Shown here piece by piece: positions 18,837 through 26,945 of a stretch of DNA of 64,000 bases (positions are counted from its first letter, which is position 1; each line of letters starts with the position of its first letter). The DNA comes from Aquibacillus kalidii. Its GTDB lineage: Bacteria > Bacillota > Bacilli > Bacillales > Amphibacillaceae. The translations under genes were made by a program, and so were the position numbers. The stretch lies in contig NZ_JACLZI010000044.1 of NCBI RefSeq assembly GCF_014280935.1, forward strand, positions 62,001-126,000, given 5' to 3'. The notes beneath the pieces are model-generated. The model was given only the letters and a program-made list of their open reading frames with translations. It was not told the DNA's origin and ran no database searches.

Positions 18837-21431
18837 TTATTCTATTGATTTTCTTCTTTTTATAAATAGAAAGAATACACTTCCTAATATTAATAGACTG
18901 AAGCCAGCCAACATCATATTAAATAACGGTGTTGCAGTATTGGGAAGCACTTCTTGGTTTTCTTCAGAAGTCGGCAAGTCTCCTTGATCATTCCCACTAT
19001 TGTTGTCTTGTTCATTTGCTTCCTTGTCCTTTGCCCCCTCGTTATTAAGTTGTTCCTCTTCCCTATCATCTTTAACTGGGGCTGTTATATTCGGATCTTC
19101 TTTTGTAGTTGAAATTTCTTTCTCTAAAACAGTGTAAATGCTTAAATGCGAAACATTTGCACTTACTACTCCATCTTTATAAACACTTTCAACGATCTCC
19201 CACTTTTTCGTTTCTTCATTAAAATAATAAATACTCAAGTTATCAAGTTTTTTTACATTTTCTTCGTTCACGGCAAATTTTAGTGTTACTGGATTATCTC
19301 CAAATTCACTAATATTGTTTGATTGCGTAATAGTTAAATCATAGATTTCACTTCTCACTTTCATATCTTCCGGTATACTCATTTGATCAGCATTTTCTGA
19401 TTCGATGCTTATCGATACTGATTGATTTGGATTAAAATGTGCAGTAGCCACAACCAAGCTTATTCCAAATTTTAAAATTGTTATGTTAGCATTCTTGCTT
19501 ACCAGCTTCTGCACTTGATCACTTGTTAAGATAATGTTATTAACATTTTCTCTATCACCAATCTCAATAACAAATAATCCACCATTTGCTAATTTTTCAA
19601 TATCCTCATCTGATACCGTAGCAATTCCATTTTCGATTTGTGGTGTACTTACCACTTCCTCATGCATTTGTCCATTGCCATTATCAACAGGGACTTCATC
19701 AGGAACTTTACCTTTCCCTTCAACACCCTCACCATTTTTTACAATAGTATAGGTAATTTGCTCTCCACTCCAGAAATGAAAAGTTAATTCAACTTCACGT
19801 CCATTGTCCAGTTCATTAAAAAAGCGTTCATTTCCATATGGGAAAGTTATTTCATTGGTCTCATAAGAAGGATTAAATGCATAACCAAATTCCTTAAATG
19901 TTGTCCAATTTTGTGGTCCTGCTGGGCTACTATCATCTGTATATATAGCTTCCATAGTTTTTAAGTCAGTTCCATTAAATTGAACTGGTATAGCATAATC
20001 ATTTGTACTACCTAAAGCATTCTCAAAAGTAGGTGTCTTGTAATTGTAAATGTCAAAATACCAATTTGAACCGTTATTGAAAGTTGCCGTTAGTGTTGCA
20101 TTTTTTCCTAGTTTTTCTGAAATAAGGTCAGAAAGTAAGCTCGCTTTAATCGTTAATATCTCCCCGTTCCATTCATAGTCTTGTCCTTCTTGTAAGTTTT
20201 CACCATTCACTTGAAGGGAAATAAATGTATTACCGTTTAAGTTTAGCTTTCTTTCGACATCAACAATCTTTTCGCCTTGCTTCAAATAAATGAAGTTTGT
20301 TTCAGCCGTTGCTGAACGTCCTTCCCAGCTAGCACGCATCATTTCATAAAGTTGTGGGTCCTTCCAATCGTGAGATATACGGTTGAAATGTTGACCATTA
20401 TCCCACAGCATATGAACCAAATCTTTTTCATTCGCATAGTTAATTAGAAATTCAAAGAATTTAAGTTTTTCGCCTTGTTGAATTGTTCCTATATGTTGAT
20501 CAAAACCTAACAGTCCAAATTCTCCAATTACTACTGGAATACCATTTTGAACAAATTTTTCATTTACCCGATTAAAATTATCAATGATATGATTTTTTGT
20601 TGCTTCATCGAAGGTAGTCGTACCATCCACGTTTACACTAAAAGGCCAGTACCCATAATAGTGAACAGTTGAAATGATATAGGGATCGTTTTTTGAAATA
20701 ATCCAATTGTAGAGATTATCCACATGTACTTGTTCTTCAAAATTGGTATGCAATGTTGGGATTACAAGTGGACGGATAGGATTGTTTCCACTTGAAGTTC
20801 GCACTATATCATAAAAGGAATTGTTCAATTCATCTAGAAATTTTTGTCCTTCTTCATCTCCACCTGGTCCCCAAAACTGTGGCTCATTAATACTTTCGAA
20901 CATTAGGTCAGTTGGGTATTCTTTGAATCTCTCAGAAAGTTGCATCCAGATTGAATTAAATCGCGCAACGGTATTGTCATGATCACTAGACATCCCTTTA
21001 GCAATGGAATCCCATGAATCATGGTGAATATTAATCATAACTTTTAATTCAGCTTCTAGTGACCAGTCCACCACTTGCTGAAGACGATTAAGAAATTGTG
21101 CATTAATCGTATAATCAGGACTTTCACCCGTTCTAGTTGAGAAAGTTACAGGGATACGAATACTTTTAAAACCTTGATCGGAAATGCTATTAATAAGTTC
21201 TTTTGTGACAAGTGGATTGCCCCAAGCTGTTTCATCAAATACGTCTTTTTCTGTATCAAATCCATCAAAAGTATTGCCTAGGTTCCACCCAGGTTGCATA
21301 TCTGCTGCATAAGTAGTTATATCATATTCAACCTGTGTGGCAGTTTCTGCTTGAGCAACTTGAGGAAAAATGTAAAACATTGCTACCAAAAAAGCTGTCA
21401 AGAGTCCAACAATTCCTTTACGTTTAATCAT
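18837..21431 (-). CDS. cell-wall-anchored GH5 endoglucanase/xyloglucanase with Ig and CBM46-like modules
   Basis: An 864-residue secreted enzyme. Signal peptide 1-28 (cut after AQA); GH5 catalytic domain about 30-370 of the subfamily-4 type (MQPGWNLGNTFDGFD), with acid/base E183 in ESINEP and nucleophile E304 in VVIGEFG. Next come an Ig-like CBM_X2 module (about 375-460) and a CBM46-like module (about 464-568), the layout of B. halodurans Cel5B, which acts on xyloglucan and mixed-linkage glucan. A further beta-rich domain (about 590-770), an Asp/Glu/Asn-rich linker, and a sorting signal follow: LPNTA at 829-833, a hydrophobic stretch and KRRKSIE. It would stay on the cell wall by a sortase accepting LPNTA. 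Monocistronic, with a strong cre site 36 bases upstream. Confidence 0.92.
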   Translation of the reverse strand: MIKRKGIVGLLTAFLVAMFYIFPQVAQAETATQVEYDITTYAADMQPGWNLGNTFDGFDTEKDVFDETAWGNPLVTKELINSISDQGFKSIRIPVTFSTRTGESPDYTINAQFLNRLQQVVDWSLEAELKVMINIHHDSWDSIAKGMSSDHDNTVARFNSIWMQLSERFKEYPTDLMFESINEPQFWGPGGDEEGQKFLDELNNSFYDIVRTSSGNNPIRPLVIPTLHTNFEEQVHVDNLYNWIISKNDPYIISTVHYYGYWPFSVNVDGTTTFDEATKNHIIDNFNRVNEKFVQNGIPVVIGEFGLLGFDQHIGTIQQGEKLKFFEFLINYANEKDLVHMLWDNGQHFNRISHDWKDPQLYEMMRASWEGRSATAETNFIYLKQGEKIVDVERKLNLNGNTFISLQVNGENLQEGQDYEWNGEILTIKASLLSDLISEKLGKNATLTATFNNGSNWYFDIYNYKTPTFENALGSTNDYAIPVQFNGTDLKTMEAIYTDDSSPAGPQNWTTFKEFGYAFNPSYETNEITFPYGNERFFNELDNGREVELTFHFWSGEQITYTIVKNGEGVEGKGKVPDEVPVDNGNGQMHEEVVSTPQIENGIATVSDEDIEKLANGGLFVIEIGDRENVNNIILTSDQVQKLVSKNANITILKFGISLVVATAHFNPNQSVSISIESENADQMSIPEDMKVRSEIYDLTITQSNNISEFGDNPVTLKFAVNEENVKKLDNLSIYYFNEETKKWEIVESVYKDGVVSANVSHLSIYTVLEKEISTTKEDPNITAPVKDDREEEQLNNEGAKDKEANEQDNNSGNDQGDLPTSEENQEVLPNTATPLFNMMLAGFSLLILGSVFFLFIKRRKSIE

Positions 21432-21466
21432 AAAAACACTCCTTTTCCTACTATTTTCGCGTTTAT

Positions 21467-21480
21467 TGTAAACGCTTTCT
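21467..21480. promoter_or_regulatory. cre site (CcpA) before the GH5 gene
   Basis: TGTAAACGCTTTCT fits TGWAANCGNTNWCA at all fixed positions except the last. It lies 36 bases before the GH5 start codon, in promoter position, so glucose repression of the endoglucanase is likely. Confidence 0.7.
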
Positions 21481-21665
21481 AAAATTTAACATAGAGTGAT
21501 TTTATTTAGTACACAACGAATTAGATATAAATTCAGTTATAAACTAGTGATTTGCAAAAAAGAGAGTACCGTACAGATTTAGCAAATAGACGATATTTAT
21601 AATAAGAAGTGTACTGCTACTAAAATTCTCATCAAATTAATAAATTTATTAATCTCACCACAAAC

Positions 21666-21702
21666 AAAAACAAGCTTAGATATTTAATCTAAGCTTGTTT
21701 TT
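21666..21702 (-). terminator. strong terminator after the SGNH esterase gene
   Basis: A perfect 16-bp stem, AAAAACAAGCTTAGAT paired with ATCTAAGCTTGTTTTT around an ATTTA loop, 29 bases past the esterase stop. The minus-strand copy ends in a T-run, so it ends the isomerase-esterase unit. Confidence 0.85.
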
Positions 21703-21730
21703 ACTGTCACAACTCCAGTGATCAATTTGT

Positions 21731-22354
21731 CTAGTTTTGTACCGTTTCTATCCATGTCTTTGCTAGTAACATATTACCTATTGAGTTCATATGTACATGA
21801 TCAGTTGTCAAATTATTATCATAACCACCTTCTACATATTGTCTAAAAACCTTATTTGTAGGCACTAATAAAGCATCAAATTTAACCGCTAAGTCATTTA
21901 CTATTTGAACATAATCAACAAGTAAGTGATTTCCCTTTGAAGCAAGGTTCTCTTCAATGATAGTCGGCTCCATTAAAATAATTTTAGCATCAGTCTGTTC
22001 TTTAAGTTTTGTTAAAATATCTGTATAAATTCTTTCAAAATCATTTGGATAGACTTGTTCTATACCTGGACTATCTAGTTGTCTCCAGACATCATTTATT
22101 CCGATCATTACGGATACCCAATTTGGTTGTAAGGCAATAACATCATCTTGCCATCTATCAAACAAATCTGTAACGCGATTCCCACCGACACCTTTATTAA
22201 TAAACTGTAAATTAAGTTCCGGAAAACTAGCTAAATAGTAATCCCGAATTAATCTGTAATAACCATCTCCAACTTGCTCCGGATCACTAAGACGTCCAGC
22301 ATCTGTTATACTATCACCTATTAAAATAATTTTGTCACCCTTTATAAATCTCAC
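21731..22354 (-). CDS. SGNH/GDSL hydrolase (probable carbohydrate esterase)
   Basis: About 207 residues. Block I reads LIGDSITDAG (nucleophile Ser), block III MIGINDVWR with the oxyanion Asn, and block V DHVHMNSIG with the catalytic Asp and His. No signal peptide, so intracellular. Members next to plant-polysaccharide genes are mostly acetyl esterases, e.g. of the rhamnogalacturonan acetylesterase type; removal of O-acetyl groups from imported oligosaccharides is the likely role. The frame opens with an ATG at 22369, but that codon overlaps the only ribosome site (GGGAG), which sits 8 bases before a GTG at 22354; the GTG is preferred. It follows the isomerase gene by about 50 bases and is probably co-transcribed with it. 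Confidence 0.85.
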   Translation of the reverse strand: MRFIKGDKIILIGDSITDAGRLSDPEQVGDGYYRLIRDYYLASFPELNLQFINKGVGGNRVTDLFDRWQDDVIALQPNWVSVMIGINDVWRQLDSPGIEQVYPNDFERIYTDILTKLKEQTDAKIILMEPTIIEENLASKGNHLLVDYVQIVNDLAVKFDALLVPTNKVFRQYVEGGYDNNLTTDHVHMNSIGNMLLAKTWIETVQN

Positions 22355-22406
22355 AGAATTCACTCCCATATGCTAGATACCATTCTTTAATCACATTTCT
22401 ATTTTT

Positions 22407-23225
22407 TTATAAAGTCCTCATGAACTTAGCAAATTGTTCAAATGCAACTTCAGGCTCCTCAATTTCGGGGCACCAAATCTTTTCCCATTCTAAAGTAAAG
22501 TATCCGCTATAACCATTTTCAATTAATTGATTATAGCTCTCCTTTAATGGTATATCCCCACTTCCTAATAAACATAGTTGATAGCCACGCGGATGATCGT
22601 CCCTCAAGTATGAATCTTTCCAATGGGTGTACTTAATCCGATCTCCTAACGTATTCCATGTTTCCTCAGGGAGTTCTCCAACTAGTCTATAAGGATGGTG
22701 TACATCCCACAATATCTGAAGTCGCGGACTTTCAACTTTGGTTAGTAAATGTTTTATAGATTGACTGTCAATAAAATCATCATGTGTTTCCAAAAGTAAG
22801 GTTACGTTATATTTCTCAGCAATCACCAGCATTTGCTCTACATTATCTATAGCTATCCGAAGCGCATCCTGTTTTGTCATGTCACCGATCATACCTCCAA
22901 ATACTCTAATATAAGAAGCACCAAACTGATTACATAAGTATCCATAGGCCTCCAGCTCATCTAAACTCTTTTTTAATTGCTGTTCAGATTTAGTAATTAG
23001 ACTAACAGAGCTAGAAAAACAAGGTATTTCTAGGCAAGCATCTTTGAATAACTGTTTTGTCTCCTCCAATTTTGTAGTAAATACAGGGAGCTTATATATA
23101 TCGAATTCTCCCAAATAACCACGAAAATCCACACCTTGATATCCATTTTTCACTGCATTTTTTATAATAGTATTCAAATCCCAATTAGGACACCCTAATG
23201 TGGTAAAAGCTAATTTTAAGGACAA
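22407..23225 (-). CDS. sugar phosphate isomerase/epimerase (TIM barrel)
   Basis: A protein of 272 residues of the xylose-isomerase-like AP_endonuc_2 family. Visible motifs are LAFTTLGCPNW at the N-terminus, GYQGVDFRGYLGEFD, LLLETHDDFID (metal-binding Glu), LQILWDVHHPYR (metal-binding Asp and His) and GYFTLEWEKIW. Such enzymes isomerise or epimerise keto/aldo sugars or inositols with a divalent metal; the exact sugar cannot be told. The open frame begins with a GTG at 23240, but GGAGGG lies between that codon and a TTG at 23225 with 8-base spacing, so the TTG start is chosen. It is first in a unit with the SGNH esterase, and a cre-like site lies about 45 bases upstream. Confidence 0.85.
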   Translation of the reverse strand: MSLKLAFTTLGCPNWDLNTIIKNAVKNGYQGVDFRGYLGEFDIYKLPVFTTKLEETKQLFKDACLEIPCFSSSVSLITKSEQQLKKSLDELEAYGYLCNQFGASYIRVFGGMIGDMTKQDALRIAIDNVEQMLVIAEKYNVTLLLETHDDFIDSQSIKHLLTKVESPRLQILWDVHHPYRLVGELPEETWNTLGDRIKYTHWKDSYLRDDHPRGYQLCLLGSGDIPLKESYNQLIENGYSGYFTLEWEKIWCPEIEEPEVAFEQFAKFMRTL

Positions 23226-23267
23226 TTGAATTCCCTCCACTATCTAGTAATTAATTCCAACAATAAA

Positions 23268-23281
23268 TTAAAGCGATTACA
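23268..23281. promoter_or_regulatory. cre-like site before the isomerase-esterase unit
   Basis: TTAAAGCGATTACA fits TGWAANCGNTNWCA except at position 2. It lies about 43 bases upstream of the isomerase start. Confidence 0.6.
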
Positions 23282-23346
23282 TTCATTTGGAAATACGATA
23301 TCTCTTTTAAGTCTAGACTACCATAAAACTAATTATTTATAATATA

Positions 23347-23381
23347 AAAATAGCGATTTTCTTGAAAAAAACCGCTATTTT
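23347..23381 (-). terminator. terminator after the ferredoxin gene
   Basis: AAAATAGCGATTTT and AAAACCGCTATTTT pair around a short loop, 37 bases past the ferredoxin stop; T-runs flank both arms. Confidence 0.7.
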
Positions 23382-23417
23382 ATCAATTCTATTTAATTAG
23401 ATGCTACTCTATTATAG

Positions 23418-23657
23418 TTAAAAGTTCTCAAAAAACTTCTCAGCCTTTTCCAAATATGGCTCTTGTTCTTCCGTAAGATCATATTCTTCTACAATTGCAT
23501 CCACAGGACAAACTGCCACGCATGCACCGCAGTCAATACAAATATCCGGATTGATGTAAAACTGAGATTTCCCCTCTTCTATACAATCAACAGGACAAAC
23601 TGTTGCGCATTCTCCTGCTTTTTCTATTTCACATGGGCTTGTAATAACGAATGCCAT
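23418..23657 (-). CDS. bacterial-type ferredoxin, two Fe-S clusters
   Basis: A 79-residue acidic electron carrier. The second half carries the full 4Fe-4S motif CIDCGACVAVCPVDA. The first half has C-x7-C-x3-CP-x2-C (CEIEKAGECATVCPVDC), the spacing of the seven-iron FdxA-like class, where this site holds a 3Fe-4S or 4Fe-4S cluster. An acidic tail (EEYDLTEEQEPYLEKAE) is typical of the family. A strong GGAGGA site precedes the ATG. It is the last gene of a unit with an FMN reductase and a RibF-like protein, all flavin or electron-transfer functions. Confidence 0.92.
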   Translation of the reverse strand: MAFVITSPCEIEKAGECATVCPVDCIEEGKSQFYINPDICIDCGACVAVCPVDAIVEEYDLTEEQEPYLEKAEKFFENF

Positions 23658-23682
23658 AACAATCCTCCTACCTTCATTTATC

Positions 23683-24231
23683 TTAATGACTCTTTTTATT
23701 ATCCAGACTTTTTTGCAGGAAAATCATTTCATCTGCAAGTAACTTTATTCTTTTAGATATGTCTTCATCTATTATTTCGTTTTCATCATCAAATGCATCA
23801 TTATGAACAAACACATTACCGGTTGGAACTAATCCCTTTAAATAAGTGAGGATTGGTTTCAGTTGATATTCCGAAACAAGAAAATGTTTATCAATTTCTC
23901 CAGATGTTATCATTCCTGTTACTTTTCCTTTGAATACGTCTACCTGAAAATGATCTAACAGGTTTTTTAATGCCCCAGTTATCGATGCTTGATAGATAGG
24001 CGTACCTATTATAAGAAAGTCCGCATTTGAAACCTTATTTACAACATTAAAGGTATCTTCATTATAAAAGGTTAATGGGTCCCCATTCACAAATTGAACG
24101 TCAAAGTCCCTTAAATCAATTAATTCTGTCTCAATGCTTGAGTCGATTTCCTTTGCGGCTTCCAATACTTTATGGATTAAAACATTTGTTTTCCATCCAG
24201 CTAAAGAACCAGCAACACCAACCAGTTTCAA
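23683..24231 (-). CDS. NADPH-dependent FMN reductase family protein
   Basis: A 182-residue flavodoxin-fold protein. The phosphate-binding loop after strand 1 reads LVGVAGSLAGWKTN, and the family core is IIGTPIYQASITGALKNLLDHF. This is the SsuE/azoreductase-like NAD(P)H:FMN oxidoreductase class, which supplies reduced FMN to monooxygenases or reduces quinones and metals. A GGGAGGA site places the start at a TTG (24231). It is 25 bases upstream of the ferredoxin gene and 29 downstream of the RibF-like gene. A clear paralogue lies at 34149-34715. Partner enzyme unknown. Confidence 0.87.
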   Translation of the reverse strand: MKLVGVAGSLAGWKTNVLIHKVLEAAKEIDSSIETELIDLRDFDVQFVNGDPLTFYNEDTFNVVNKVSNADFLIIGTPIYQASITGALKNLLDHFQVDVFKGKVTGMITSGEIDKHFLVSEYQLKPILTYLKGLVPTGNVFVHNDAFDDENEIIDEDISKRIKLLADEMIFLQKSLDNKKSH

Positions 24232-24260
24232 AGTACATCCTCCCTTTCCAGTATTAATTT

Positions 24261-25208
24261 TTATTCGTTCTGACCAATCAATTGTAACGCATCTTGCTTA
24301 TCTTGTTCCATTTGTTCGATAAGCGCATCTAACCCATTAAAATTTACTTCCTCCCGCATAAAGCGTAAGAAAGATACGGAAACCGTTTTATCGTATAGAT
24401 CTCCAGAAAAATTAAGTAAATGGGCTTCAACTAAATATCCTTCACCCTTAACAGTTGGTCGATAACCTGCACTTATTAACACATGATAGTATTCGGTAAT
24501 AACATCATTCTGGTGAATGCCTACAACCCCAAGGTAAACGCCTGGTTTTGGTTCAACATACTCATCTATTTCGCCCAAATTAATAGTAGGAAAACCTAAC
24601 TTCCTCCCCATTTTTTGGCCATGTACAACTTTACCCGTTATCGTAAATGGACGTCCCAATAAAGAATGAGCAGGTTCCAATAACCCATCTTCGATCAATG
24701 CACGAATGTGTCGACTACTTATCTTTGTGCCACTTTCTTTAATACTAGGAACGACTATTACATCAATCTTAAGTTGTTTACACAAACCGATAAGTGCATC
24801 CGTAGAAGATGTTGCACCACTTCCAAAACGGAACCCCTCTCCTACAATGATACGCTTCACATTTAATTGTGAGAGATGTTCTAATACAAATGTTTCCGCA
24901 GTCGTTCTAGCATATTCCTTGGTAAAGAGGATTCGATAAAAACGCTCAAATCCAAACCTCTCTAATAAATCAAACTTGTCTATATCTCGGGTTATTTTTC
25001 GTTTAAAGTTGGGATCTTGTTTTATTACCCATAACGGATTATCGGAGAAAGTCATTACTGCTAACGTATCATTTTCTTTATCCATGTATTGTCTTGCAGT
25101 ACGCAGAATTGCCTCATGTCCTTTATGAATACCATCAAATTTCCCAATTACCATTGTAAGTGGTTCTTTATTATAAGGTGGTTTTCCAGTCACTTCAATA
25201 ATTTCCAT
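24261..25208 (-). CDS. ribF: RibF-like FAD synthetase / riboflavin kinase
   Basis: About 315 residues, full length for bacterial RibF. The N-terminal nucleotidyltransferase domain shows MVIGKFDGIHKGHEAIL (the GxFDGxHxGH motif that binds ATP), and the C-terminal riboflavin kinase domain shows GKVVHGQKMGRKLGFPTINL. It would turn riboflavin into FMN and FAD. Such genomes usually carry another ribF in the rpsO/truB region, so this could be a second copy serving the flavoenzymes beside it (inference). An ATG at 25214 is in frame, but AAAGGG touches it; the ATG at 25208 with 6-base spacing is preferred. It is first in the unit with FMN reductase and ferredoxin. Confidence 0.88.
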   Translation of the reverse strand: MEIIEVTGKPPYNKEPLTMVIGKFDGIHKGHEAILRTARQYMDKENDTLAVMTFSDNPLWVIKQDPNFKRKITRDIDKFDLLERFGFERFYRILFTKEYARTTAETFVLEHLSQLNVKRIIVGEGFRFGSGATSSTDALIGLCKQLKIDVIVVPSIKESGTKISSRHIRALIEDGLLEPAHSLLGRPFTITGKVVHGQKMGRKLGFPTINLGEIDEYVEPKPGVYLGVVGIHQNDVITEYYHVLISAGYRPTVKGEGYLVEAHLLNFSGDLYDKTVSVSFLRFMREEVNFNGLDALIEQMEQDKQDALQLIGQNE

Positions 25209-25247
25209 TGCCATCCCTTTTCTCTATCACAAATAGTTTTTTACTCA

Positions 25248-25280
25248 TAGAATAAGGTACCATAACGGTACCTTATTCTA
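25248..25280 (-). terminator. hairpin after sodA
   Basis: A perfect 14-bp inverted repeat, TAGAATAAGGTACC and GGTACCTTATTCTA, around ATAAC. It follows the sodA stop by 12 bases. There is no clear T-run on the minus strand, so termination strength is uncertain. Confidence 0.6.
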
Positions 25281-25291
25281 CAAATTAACTA

Positions 25292-25912
25292 TTAGTTTAT
25301 AGCTTGCGCATATTTTTTAGCAACAGCATCCCAATTTATGATATTAAAGAAACTTGCAATATAATCTGGTCTTCTATTTTGATAATTTAAGTAGTAAGCA
25401 TGTTCCCATACATCAAGCCCTAAAATTGCAGTTTTACCTTCCATGATAGGGTTATCCTGATTTGGTGTGCTTGTTACTTCTAACTCACCATTTTGGTTTA
25501 CTACTAACCATGCCCAACCTGAACCAAAACGTGTTGCAGCTGCATCAGAAAACTTTTGTTCAAATGCACTAACACTGCCAAAAGCAGCATTTATTGCATC
25601 TGCTAACTTACCGCTAGGAGCTGCTTGTTCTTTACCCGGTGCAATGACTTCCCAGAAAAGCGTATGGTTGAAATGTCCACCACCATTATTTCTAACTGCT
25701 GTTCTAACCTCGGCAGGTACTGCATCTAAATTGCTTAGCAACTGTTCTAAAGACTTGCTTTCTAGATCTGCTTTACCTTCAATCGCAGCATTAAGCTTAC
25801 TTACATATGTTTGATGGTGCTTACCGTGGTGAATCTCCATAGTCGTTTTATCAATATGAGGCTCTAATGCATCGAAATCATATTTTAATGCTGGTAATTC
25901 AAATTTTGCCAT
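25292..25912 (-). CDS. sodA: superoxide dismutase (Mn/Fe type)
   Basis: A 206-residue cytoplasmic enzyme that converts superoxide to peroxide and oxygen. Family motifs: [18 protein letters not shown] at the N-terminus with the first metal-binding His shortly after, [10 protein letters not shown] with the second His, and [15 protein letters not shown] with the third and fourth ligands (Asp and His). The GGG-H-FNH pattern and GSGWAWLV fit the manganese-dependent Bacillus SodA. The frame opens at 25927, but GGAGGA directly precedes the ATG at 25912 (MAKFELP), which matches the family start. It is divergent from a cysteine-rich regulator gene. Confidence 0.94.
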   Translation of the reverse strand: MAKFELPALKYDFDALEPHIDKTTMEIHHGKHHQTYVSKLNAAIEGKADLESKSLEQLLSNLDAVPAEVRTAVRNNGGGHFNHTLFWEVIAPGKEQAAPSGKLADAINAAFGSVSAFEQKFSDAAATRFGSGWAWLVVNQNGELEVTSTPNQDNPIMEGKTAILGLDVWEHAYYLNYQNRRPDYIASFFNIINWDAVAKKYAQAIN

Positions 25913-26187
25913 GATAAATTCCTCCAATAAATTTAATATATTATTCTTTTTATACCAAAAAGTATAATAAGTATGTGTTTATCCTATCTGATACAATAGG
26001 TAAATGCAATTAATTTGCTCGTTACGGATTGAATGTTATTACTGTTAACTTTTTATACTATCTTATATAATAAGTCTAAAGATAATTAATTTAAGCTAAA
26101 GTGGTGCTCTATTAATCTGCACTGCTTTTTATTTTAGATACGCAATTTTTATCAAGGATCTTATCTCATTTTAAGGAGGTGCTTCAA

Positions 26188-26820
26188 TTGAACCAAACTA
26201 GAGTAACCACAAAGGACAGGATACTTGAAATCCTGAAAAAGCGAGTGAGGGTAAAAGTTAGTGAATTAACCGAGCACCTCGAAATTACAGATATGGCTGT
26301 ACGTAAGCACCTATCTATTATGGAAAAAGACGGACTAATCCAAGCTAAAGAGATTAAATTACCTATGGGAAGACCTACTCAAATGTACTCTTTATCAGAA
26401 AAGGGTGAACGATTATTTCCTAAAAACTATGAGGGGTTAAGTGTTGAGTTTATGAAAGAAATACGTGACCTCCATGGTGATGAGTCAATCGTTCAGTTAT
26501 TCCAAAATCGTGAACGCCGATTATCTAAGGAATACTCCATTAGAATGGAAAAGAGATCATCAACAGAAAAAATAAAAGAAATGGCTGCTATTCAAAATGA
26601 AAAGGGCTATATGGCTGACTTAATTCAAATTGATAAATCAACATTTGAACTTATCGAATATAACTGTCCAATCATGGCCGTTGCAAAAGAATTCAAAGTT
26701 GCATGCCATTGTGAAACTTCTATGTTTAAAACCGTTCTGAACACAGATCATGTGAAAAGAACTAGCTGCAAAACAGAAGGCAATGATCATTGTAAATTTT
26801 TGATTAAAGTAAACAATTAA
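26188..26820 (+). CDS. SufR-like HTH regulator with C-terminal cysteine cluster
   Basis: About 210 residues. A DeoR/ArsR-type winged helix occupies about 5-75 (VKVSELTEHLEITDMAVRKHL, then GRPTQMYSLSEKG as the wing). The C-terminal half carries five cysteines: C160, C173, C175, C194 and C202. The C160-x12-C173 spacing resembles SufR, which senses iron-sulfur status through a bound cluster and represses suf genes. The start is a TTG at 26188, 8 bases after AGGAGG; the frame also has a GTG at 26179 that overlaps this site. It lies between sodA (divergent) and ndh (convergent), a fitting place for an oxidative-stress or Fe-S sensor, but its targets are unknown. Confidence 0.8.
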   Translation: MNQTRVTTKDRILEILKKRVRVKVSELTEHLEITDMAVRKHLSIMEKDGLIQAKEIKLPMGRPTQMYSLSEKGERLFPKNYEGLSVEFMKEIRDLHGDESIVQLFQNRERRLSKEYSIRMEKRSSTEKIKEMAAIQNEKGYMADLIQIDKSTFELIEYNCPIMAVAKEFKVACHCETSMFKTVLNTDHVKRTSCKTEGNDHCKFLIKVNN

Positions 26821-26900
26821 TGACAGATACCCTTTCGCAGTAATTCTTGTGGGTGTCTGTTATAGAAGGTACGACATAACCAACAATAATTACGAGAAAC

Positions 26901-26945
26901 AAAAAGAAGTAGATCCTAATCAAATTAGAATCTACTTCTTTTTTA
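26901..26945. terminator. bidirectional terminator between the SufR-like gene and ndh
   Basis: AAAAAGAAGTAGAT and ATCTACTTCTTTTTT form a 14-bp stem; A-run on the left and T-run on the right let it serve both converging genes. Confidence 0.85.

Noticed and set aside
25467-25814. 115-codon frame antisense to sodA
   Set aside because: Mirrors the codon pattern of sodA; no ribosome site.
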